From contig JAQSXN010000223.1 of assembly GCA_029256665.1 (NCBI GenBank), positions 1 through 6,722 of the forward strand: a stretch of 6,722 nucleotides of DNA, in the 5' to 3' direction. The position numbers were made by a program, and so were the translations under genes. Below are positions 1 through 5,313 of this stretch, in pieces. This DNA comes from Paenibacillus sp. (GTDB lineage: Bacteria; Bacillota; Bacilli; Paenibacillales; Paenibacillaceae). Position 1 is the first letter of the stretch. Each line of letters opens with the position of its first letter. Below the pieces are notes generated by a model. That model ran no database searches. It was not told the DNA's origin and saw nothing but the letters and a program-made list of their open reading frames with translations.

Positions 1-2273
1 TCCGCGAACAAGCCGTCGTAGCCGGCGATCAGCTCTTCCCTGCGAATCGGCAAGGCTTGGATTCGTCTTCCTATGGCATGATGCACGGCCGCCGCAACGG
101 CCGGTGCGAGGACCACCGTTCCTACTTCCCCTATGCCGCGCGGACCGTATGGATCGTCCGGCGGCAGCTCTTCGATCGCGTGAAGCGAGAAACCTCCGGC
201 TGCATCCTTAATGGTGGGGATCAGATACGTATCCAAATTTTCCGTTTTGTAACGCCCATCCGCCATCACCGCGTCCTCCAGCAAGGTAAAACCTTGCGCC
301 ATGACGCTGCCGCCTTCGATCTGGCCGATGTAGCCCATCGGATTGACCGCCGGTCCGGCCGCAACGGCATGGTATTGATCCGCGATTCGAACCGCTCCCG
401 TCAGTACGTTGACTTCGACCTCGACGGCGACGGCTACTCCCGTATACAGGTAATGCCCGCCGACGACCTCGTCCGGCGTCGTCGGAAAGGCGAACGACGT
501 CTCGCAGGCGAGATCCTCCGTTGCCTTGGCGGCGAGCTCCCGGTATGCGACCGCAAGCCGCTTAGAACCTTCGCGCTCCGTCGTCCACAGCCCGCCGGGA
601 CCCGCAAATAACTTCTCGCGAGGCAGCTCCGCGGCTTCCTCCGCAATCGGAAGCAGCTTCTCCATCAACATGGGGACAAGACGCCGAAGCGCCATATAAG
701 CGATCGTCGTTGAGCGCGAAGCCGTGCTGGAGCCCGAGTGCGGCGTTCGGTCCGTATCGCCGATCACGATGCGGATATCATCGCTGCCGCAGCCGAACAG
801 CTCGGTTATCATAATGTCGAGAGTTGCCGTAATGCCTTGGCCGAATTCCTCGAAGCTGAACGCCGCCTCGATCTTGCCATCATCGGCAAGCCGAAGCCGG
901 CCTCCGCCGGGATCCGGAATGCCGTAACCGAGCCCCGATCCATGCATGGCGATCGCGGCGCCGATTCCTCTGCGCAGCCAAGGCTCCGCCGAGGAATTGC
1001 CGGCTCGAGATCTCCGCTTCCAGAGCTCGGAGCCCTCCACCGATTGCCATACGCTGGTTACGCCTTCGGTCGGCAAGATGCGATGGTTAAACGGCCCCGG
1101 ATCCTCGGGCTCCCGCAGATTCAGCTTCCGGAATTGCCACGGGTCCATGCCGGCCGCTTCCGCCAGCCGATCCATTTGGCTCTCTACGCCGAAGATCGAC
1201 TGGTTGCCGCCGAACCCCCGAAACTCGCCCGAAACGCCGTTGTTGGTAAAAACGGACATGCCCTCGATCAAGATATTCGGGATCCGGTAGGGTCCCATCG
1301 CATGCTCCGTCGCGAAGTTGAGCACCGGCGCGCCGAGCGTGCTGTACGCTCCGGTGTCGGCAACGATCCGCACTTGATGCGCGAGCAGCTTGCCGTCCGA
1401 CCCGATTCCGGTTTTCATCGTCAACTTCATGGGATGTCGCTTAAGCCCGGCCCTCACCGATTCGCGCCTGGTGTTGTGCAGCTTGACGGGACGTCCCGTC
1501 TTCAGCGCCAGCAACGCGCCGTAAGGCTGGACGTTCAATTCGTCCTTGCCCCCGAAGGATCCGCCGATCGGACTCGATACGATGCGAATCACCTCCTCCG
1601 GCATCGCCAGAATGCGGGACAGCTGCATCCGGTCCTTAAAGCCGTGCTGCGTTGCCGCAAATACGGACAGCCGTCCATCCTTTTCCAGGATAAACAACCC
1701 GCCTTCCGTCTCCATGTACGCGTGCATCTGACGGGGCGTATAATACGTTTCTTCGACGATATGGGCGCAGGTCTCGAACGCTTCGTCCGGGTCTCCCTTC
1801 CGGTAATGCGTCCGATGCAGCACGTTGCCACCCGGGTGCAGAAGCGGAGATTCCGGACGCATGGCCGCCTCTGGATCGTCGACGATCGGGATCGGTTCGT
1901 AGTCGACCTCGATGAGCGCGAGCGCTCTCTCGGCGGCTTCCTTCGTCTCCGCCGCTACCGCAGCGACCGCATCGCCGATGTACCGAACCCGTTCGCCGCA
2001 GAATACCGGCTGATCGGGATTCACGATGCCGAAGGCGTTTAGTCCCGGTACGTCTTGGTGCGTAATCACCGCGATGACGCCCGGGACCGCCCTCGCTTTG
2101 TCCGTGCGGATATCGAGTATGAACGCGTGAGGCTCGCGGCTTCGCAGCACTTTGCCGATCAGCATGCCCGGAAGCGCGAGATCCGTCAAGTACCGGAGCT
2201 TGCCCGATACTTTGTCCGGACCGTCCGGCCGCAGCCGCCATCTGGATCCGGCCGATTGTCTGTTCATCAGCAT
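1..2273 (-). CDS. pucD: Xanthine dehydrogenase-type molybdopterin-binding catalytic subunit (PucD-like), C-terminus cut by window edge
   Basis: This is the molybdenum cofactor subunit of a purine hydroxylase, a cytoplasmic enzyme that would oxidise hypoxanthine/xanthine with its FAD and [2Fe-2S] partners. The frame is open for 757 codons, from ATG at 2273 to the left edge, with no stop. Visible landmarks: an N-terminal a/b hammerhead domain (about residues 25-135); ATQHG (207-211), whose Gln matches the Mo-contacting Gln of bovine enzyme; GGSFGGKDE (237-245); GEFRGFGGNQ (349-358); FGQG (477-480); GSSTASRST (514-522); IEGG (652-655); and GPRGIGE (710-716), whose Glu716 is the expected catalytic base. 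The start is fixed by GGGAGG 8 nt upstream and an in-frame TGA at 2300-2298. It lies 33 nt after the FAD subunit, the pucC-pucD order of Bacillus subtilis. PucD proteins are about 750 residues as I recall, so little is missing. Family is certain; the PucD subtype is likely; exact substrate is not proven (Asp244 and Phe320 differ from bovine Glu802 and Arg880). Confidence 0.9.
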   Translation of the reverse strand, partial: MLMNRQSAGSRWRLRPDGPDKVSGKLRYLTDLALPGMLIGKVLRSREPHAFILDIRTDKARAVPGVIAVITHQDVPGLNAFGIVNPDQPVFCGERVRYIGDAVAAVAAETKEAAERALALIEVDYEPIPIVDDPEAAMRPESPLLHPGGNVLHRTHYRKGDPDEAFETCAHIVEETYYTPRQMHAYMETEGGLFILEKDGRLSVFAATQHGFKDRMQLSRILAMPEEVIRIVSSPIGGSFGGKDELNVQPYGALLALKTGRPVKLHNTRRESVRAGLKRHPMKLTMKTGIGSDGKLLAHQVRIVADTGAYSTLGAPVLNFATEHAMGPYRIPNILIEGMSVFTNNGVSGEFRGFGGNQSIFGVESQMDRLAEAAGMDPWQFRKLNLREPEDPGPFNHRILPTEGVTSVWQSVEGSELWKRRSRAGNSSAEPWLRRGIGAAIAMHGSGLGYGIPDPGGGRLRLADDGKIEAAFSFEEFGQGITATLDIMITELFGCGSDDIRIVIGDTDRTPHSGSSTASRSTTIAYMALRRLVPMLMEKLLPIAEEAAELPREKLFAGPGGLWTTEREGSKRLAVAYRELAAKATEDLACETSFAFPTTPDEVVGGHYLYTGVAVAVEVEVNVLTGAVRIADQYHAVAAGPAVNPMGYIGQIEGGSVMAQGFTLLEDAVMADGRYKTENLDTYLIPTIKDAAGGFSLHAIEELPPDDPYGPRGIGEVGTVVLAPAVAAAVHHAIGRRIQALPIRREELIAGYDGLFA
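1485..1500. repeat. Perfect 16-bp palindrome inside the PucD-like gene
   Basis: GACGGGACGTCCCGTC is fully self-complementary. It encodes the TGRPV stretch (259-263), which is commonly conserved in this enzyme family, so protein constraint probably explains it. A palindromic protein-binding site is possible but unsupported by any neighbouring promoter. Confidence 0.4.
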
Positions 2274-2281
2274 GTTTCGCG

Positions 2282-2287
2282 CCTCCC
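2282..2287 (-). promoter_or_regulatory. Ribosome binding site of the PucD-like gene
   Basis: GGGAGG on the minus strand lies 8 nt before ATG 2273. It decides this ATG over the second in-frame ATG at 2267, which would be 14 nt away. It sits in the 33-nt gap after the FAD subunit stop, so the gene has its own strong initiation signal. Confidence 0.8.
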
Positions 2288-2306
2288 GTTCTCGATTTCA
2301 TGATCA

Positions 2307-3188
2307 TTATTTTCTGAGCAGCTTCCAGAACTGGGCGGTAATTAGATTCGCCGACGCTTCCTTGCGATAATCGGTTCCCGCGAACAGATCGCCGGCTGCC
2401 GCGTATTGGCGTTTGATCATCTCGTGCACGACGGACAAGGTCGCCTCGCTTAACGAAGTCCCGTTCAGCGCATCCTCGGCCGCCGTCAAACGATGGGGAA
2501 TCGCCGCTCCTCCGCCCGCCGACAAACGCACTTCCTTCAACTCGCCGTTCTCGTCGACAGTGCCGGCACCCGCTACCGTAGCGAGCGAAGGCGTAAAGCT
2601 TTCCCTCCGTCCGACTTTCTCGTAGAAGGCGAAGCTCTCATCGCCGGCCTGCTTGGTCTTGACTAGCACCCTGATCACAAGATCGTCTTGCCATCTGGCG
2701 CCGCCCGCTCCTTCCAGCCATTCGCGCAGCGCCAGCCGCCGCCTCCCATGCTCCTGATACACGAGCAGCTCCGCGTCAAGCGCAAGCAATGCCGGTATTG
2801 CATCGCCGATCAAGCTGCCGATATTGCCGCCGATCGTCGCCAGATGACGAATCGACGGCGCCGCTATGCCTCCTATCGCCTTTGCCATTATCGGGCAGCC
2901 CGCTTCAAGCGCCTTGTTGCCCTTGCAATCGTTTAGCGTTTCGGCGGCTCCGATGCTGGCCGTCCCTTCCGACAACACGATTCCTTTCAGCTCAGCAATG
3001 TTCGCCAGACTGATCAAATGATCGCCTACCCGGCGAGTCTCGTTCTCCCACTGGGTCCGAATCAACGTGCCGCCCGAAACGTAGATCGCCGTTTCGCCGA
3101 ACTTGCGCCTCAGCAGCCAAGCCTCCTCGACCGTTCGGGGCTCCCACACCTCCGGCGCTTCTCCGAATCGGCTGTATTCCATCGCCAT
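2307..3188 (-). CDS. pucC: Xanthine dehydrogenase-type FAD-binding subunit (PucC-like)
   Basis: This is the 293-residue flavoprotein subunit of the molybdenum hydroxylase. It takes electrons from the Fe-S subunit and passes them to NAD+ or another acceptor. Motifs of the FAD_binding_5/CO-dehydrogenase flavoprotein family are clear: YVSGGT (36-41), the first FAD loop; IRHLATIGGNIG (113-124), the second FAD/pyrophosphate loop; GDAIPALLALDA (128-139); YEKVGRRESF (189-198), at the start of the C-terminal domain; and AGTDYRKEASANLI (270-283), near the end. The frame is bounded by an in-frame TGA at 3197-3195, leaving three starts: TTG 3191, ATG 3188 and ATG 3182. I chose ATG 3188 because GGAGG lies 9 nt upstream; TTG 3191 (spacing 6) is possible and adds one residue. 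It follows the second permease by 33 nt and precedes the catalytic subunit by 33 nt. Length is close to that of B. subtilis PucC. Family is secure; the PucC name rests on gene order and partner. Confidence 0.9.
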   Translation of the reverse strand: MAMEYSRFGEAPEVWEPRTVEEAWLLRRKFGETAIYVSGGTLIRTQWENETRRVGDHLISLANIAELKGIVLSEGTASIGAAETLNDCKGNKALEAGCPIMAKAIGGIAAPSIRHLATIGGNIGSLIGDAIPALLALDAELLVYQEHGRRRLALREWLEGAGGARWQDDLVIRVLVKTKQAGDESFAFYEKVGRRESFTPSLATVAGAGTVDENGELKEVRLSAGGGAAIPHRLTAAEDALNGTSLSEATLSVVHEMIKRQYAAAGDLFAGTDYRKEASANLITAQFWKLLRK

Positions 3189-3197
3189 CAACGATCA

Positions 3198-3202
3198 CCT
3201 CC
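3198..3202 (-). promoter_or_regulatory. Ribosome binding site of the PucC-like gene
   Basis: GGAGG, extended to GGAGGTGA, lies on the minus strand 9 nt before ATG 3188 and 6 nt before TTG 3191. Its TGA is in frame with the gene, so translation cannot begin further upstream. The site does not by itself separate the ATG from the TTG start. Confidence 0.75.
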
Positions 3203-3221
3203 GATTCTTTGGCCATTGCAT

Positions 3222-4151
3222 TTAAAACCGCTGTTCGCGGATATAGGGCACGCCGAGCGCCTTGGGTTCGTCGGACGGTTTGCGTCGATTGCGCCAGCCG
3301 ACGGCCATCAGGACCAGAATCGTTACGACATAAGGCGTCATCTTGAGGAAGTAGGACGGAATGCCGGTATCCATGAGCTGCATCCGGAAACCAAGCGCGT
3401 CCAGCCCTCCGAACAGGTAGGCGCCGCCTAACGCGAGCAGAGGATTCCATGAAGCCAAGATGATTAGCGCGATCGCGATCCAGCCCCTGCCAGCCGTCAT
3501 TCCTTCGATCCAGTTGGGCGAATACACCATGATCAGATAACAGCCTGCCAGCCCCATCAGCATGGAGCCCGCAATGACGTGCCCGTACCTTGACGCCGTA
3601 ACGGATAAGCCCATGGCGTCCGAGGTTGCCGGATTGTCGCCTACCGCTCGCAGATGCAAGCCCCAAGACGTTTTGTACATATACACGTACAGGACCGCCA
3701 CGAGCGCGAAGCTGAGCCAGACGAATGCGTCCAAATGGGAGAAGATGCGCCCGACGAACGGAACGGACTCCAGAAATCCGAGCTCCCATCTCGGAACCTG
3801 TACGGGAAGCGCGGCGCCAGCCGCCGGCTTGCCGAGATAAGCGCTAAGCCCCGTCCCGAATAACGTGAGCGCCAGACCGCAGACGATCTGATTGGCCCTA
3901 AGCGTAACCGTAAGAAAGGCATGCAGCAGTCCGATGCCTCCCGCAGCCGCAATCGAGGCGAAGACGGCGGCCGTCATGCTTCCCGTCTGCAGGAAGGTTA
4001 GGCAAGAGACGACCGCTCCGATCAGCATCGTCCCTTCCGTGCCCAGGAAAATGACGCCGGACCGCTCGCTCAGGATGCCGCCTAACACCGCGAAGAGCAG
4101 CGGAGTGCCGGACGAAATGGCCGCAATGATCAGGCTCGAGTAGAAGTCCAT
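3222..4151 (-). CDS. ABC transporter permease 2, nucleoside/purine uptake (NupQ/YufQ-like)
   Basis: This is a 309-residue integral membrane protein of the BPD_transp_2 family (LivM/RbsC type), the second channel half of the importer. Hydrophobic segments lie at about 5-25, 33-54, 60-82, 88-106, 141-159, 188-210, 220-248 and 270-285. Diagnostic stretches are SERSGVIFLGTEG (28-40), the conserved loop before a transmembrane helix; RAVGDNPATSDAMGL (168-182), the cytoplasmic loop contacting the ATPase; and MTAGRGWIAIALIIL (218-232). The tail ALGVPYIREQRF is typical of the family. I place the start at ATG 4151, one base after the preceding permease's TAA, with AAAGGAG 12 nt upstream; homologues usually begin with a short MD-type N-terminus. 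ATG 4175 would add eight residues, overlap the previous gene by 23 nt and has no visible ribosome site. It closely matches B. subtilis NupQ (guanosine uptake) in type and length, but the substrate here is inferred. Confidence 0.9.
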   Translation of the reverse strand: MDFYSSLIIAAISSGTPLLFAVLGGILSERSGVIFLGTEGTMLIGAVVSCLTFLQTGSMTAAVFASIAAAGGIGLLHAFLTVTLRANQIVCGLALTLFGTGLSAYLGKPAAGAALPVQVPRWELGFLESVPFVGRIFSHLDAFVWLSFALVAVLYVYMYKTSWGLHLRAVGDNPATSDAMGLSVTASRYGHVIAGSMLMGLAGCYLIMVYSPNWIEGMTAGRGWIAIALIILASWNPLLALGGAYLFGGLDALGFRMQLMDTGIPSYFLKMTPYVVTILVLMAVGWRNRRKPSDEPKALGVPYIREQRF

Positions 4152-4152
4152 A

Positions 4153-5313
4153 TTAAGCCAGCTCTCCTTTCCCATCGCTAGCGCGGGACGCCCGTCTCAC
4201 CAGCTTGTAACGGCTTAGCATCTCTCCGCCGATTAGGCAGATCAGGATGGCTCCCTGCAGCATCATCGACATCGAAGAAGGCAAGCCGATCGTCTGCACG
4301 CTGAATCCCCCTACGATAAGACCGCCGACGAACACCGACGTTACGATCATGCCCCATGGATTCAGCTTGGCAAGCCAAGCGACGATGATGGCCGTATAGC
4401 CGTAGCCGGGTGAAATGCCGTACATCAGCCGGTGGGAGACGCCCGACACTTCGCTCATTCCGGCGAGCCCCGCCAAGCCGCCGCTGATCATCATGACGAG
4501 CAGGATATGGGTATTGATCTTGATGCCGCCGTATTTCGCGACTTGCGGGTTCGCTCCGAGCAGCTTCATCTCATACCCCCACCTTGTCTTGCTGAAGACA
4601 AAGGCGAATGCCGCGGCGGCGATCAGCGCGAAGATCAGCCCGTAGTGCAAGCGGGATCCGGCAAACGTCAACAATTGCTGCTCCAACGCGAATACCTTCG
4701 TCCCCGGGAAGTTAAAACCGGCGGGATCGCGCCATGGTCCGAAAACCAGGTAGTCGAGCAGCAGCAGCGCCACGTAATTCAGCATAAGCGACGTAATCAG
4801 CTCATTGACGCCGAAGTACGTACGCGGCACCGCGGTCAGCAAGCCCCATACGGCGCCTGCCGCCATGCCGGCGGCAACCATCGCCGGTATGTAGAGCGCG
4901 CCCGGCAATCCCGGAAGATAGAGCGCGACCGCGGAGGCCGCAATCGCTCCGACGACGAGCTGGCCCTCCGCGCCGATGTTCCATACGGAGATGCGGTAAG
5001 CTGCCGCAACGCCGAGCCCGCATAACAACAGCGGGATTGCCTTGACCAACGTCTCGCTGATGCCGAACGTCGATCCGAACGCCCCTTTGGCCATCTTGGC
5101 GTATACGGTCAACGGATTCATTCCGTTCAGCCAAATAAACAAAGCGCATAAGAGCAATGCCGCCGCGACCGAAGCGACGGGCACCCACCAGGCGCCGCCT
5201 TTCTTAAGCGGGTCGTATTGCAGCGAGAACGGCATCGCGAATGGCGATCTGCGGCTTCGGGACGGCGGCGATGCCGAATGGTTGATCGGCTCGGCAAGAA
5301 ATTTCTGATTCAT
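4153..5313 (-). CDS. ABC transporter permease 1, nucleoside/purine uptake (NupP/YufP-like)
   Basis: This is a 386-residue inner-membrane permease of the BPD_transp_2 family, pairing with the next gene's product to form the import channel. Hydrophobic segments lie at about 43-63, 89-106, 112-133, 140-161, 170-190, 222-241, 266-287, 303-316, 321-341 and 346-363. The family signature NIGAEGQLVVGA (112-123), the ATPase-contact loop LGANPQVAKYGGI (252-264) and SPGYGYTAIIVAWLAKLNPWG (301-321) are all present. The start at ATG 5313 overlaps the ATPase stop as ATGA, with GAGGGGG 10 nt upstream, indicating coupled translation. The first 40 or so residues form a polar, Ser/Arg/Pro-rich cytoplasmic leader before the first helix, a little longer than I expect from NupP. 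A later start at Met27 (MPFSLQYDP) is possible but has no ribosome site. Role is confident; substrate rests on family and the xanthine dehydrogenase genes downstream. Confidence 0.91.
   Translation of the reverse strand: MNQKFLAEPINHSASPPSRSRRSPFAMPFSLQYDPLKKGGAWWVPVASVAAALLLCALFIWLNGMNPLTVYAKMAKGAFGSTFGISETLVKAIPLLLCGLGVAAAYRISVWNIGAEGQLVVGAIAASAVALYLPGLPGALYIPAMVAAGMAAGAVWGLLTAVPRTYFGVNELITSLMLNYVALLLLDYLVFGPWRDPAGFNFPGTKVFALEQQLLTFAGSRLHYGLIFALIAAAAFAFVFSKTRWGYEMKLLGANPQVAKYGGIKINTHILLVMMISGGLAGLAGMSEVSGVSHRLMYGISPGYGYTAIIVAWLAKLNPWGMIVTSVFVGGLIVGGFSVQTIGLPSSMSMMLQGAILICLIGGEMLSRYKLVRRASRASDGKGELA
4164..4170 (-). promoter_or_regulatory. Probable ribosome binding site of permease 2
   Basis: AAAGGAG on the minus strand lies inside the last codons of permease 1, 12 nt before ATG 4151. 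The spacing is slightly long. It supports ATG 4151 over ATG 4175, because the latter lies upstream of this site and has nothing similar before it. Confidence 0.55.
5310..5313 (-). other. ATGA stop/start overlap coupling ATPase and permease 1
   Basis: The ATPase stop TGA (5312-5310) and the permease 1 start ATG (5313-5311) share bases as ATGA. This is a classic arrangement for translational coupling, keeping ATPase and permease made in step. Confidence 0.85.

Noticed and set aside
57..611. A 184-codon plus-strand open frame at the left end.
   Set aside because: It is antisense to the C-terminal part of the catalytic subunit, where IEGG and GIGE motifs are read on the minus strand.
738..2042. 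A 434-codon open frame on the plus strand.
   Set aside because: It lies wholly antisense to the PucD-like gene, whose protein carries family motifs throughout. The plus-strand product is Arg/His/Pro-rich with no recognisable domain: a shadow of G+C-rich codons.
1..2273. The lack of a stop codon in the catalytic subunit frame as a sign of a broken gene.
   Set aside because: The frame is uninterrupted and simply leaves the window close to the expected C-terminus; all key motifs are intact.
2274..2306. The two 33-nt gaps as possible riboswitch, promoter or small-gene sites.
   Set aside because: Each holds only a ribosome binding site and is too short for anything else. The tiny ATG-to-TGA frame of eight codons in the 3189-3221 gap has no supporting signal.
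1636..2307. A 223-codon minus-strand open frame starting near the PucC-like stop.
   Set aside because: It is in a different frame from the 757-codon catalytic-subunit frame. Its product is a low-complexity Arg/Gly-rich sequence without motifs.
3462..3485. A GCGATCGC octamer resembling the HIP1 repeat of cyanobacteria.
   Set aside because: It is a single occurrence encoding the alternating Ile/Ala of a membrane helix, so codon choice explains it.
2992..3789. A 265-codon minus-strand frame spanning the permease 2/FAD subunit junction.
   Set aside because: It overlaps two well-supported genes out of frame and has Arg/Gly-rich shadow composition.
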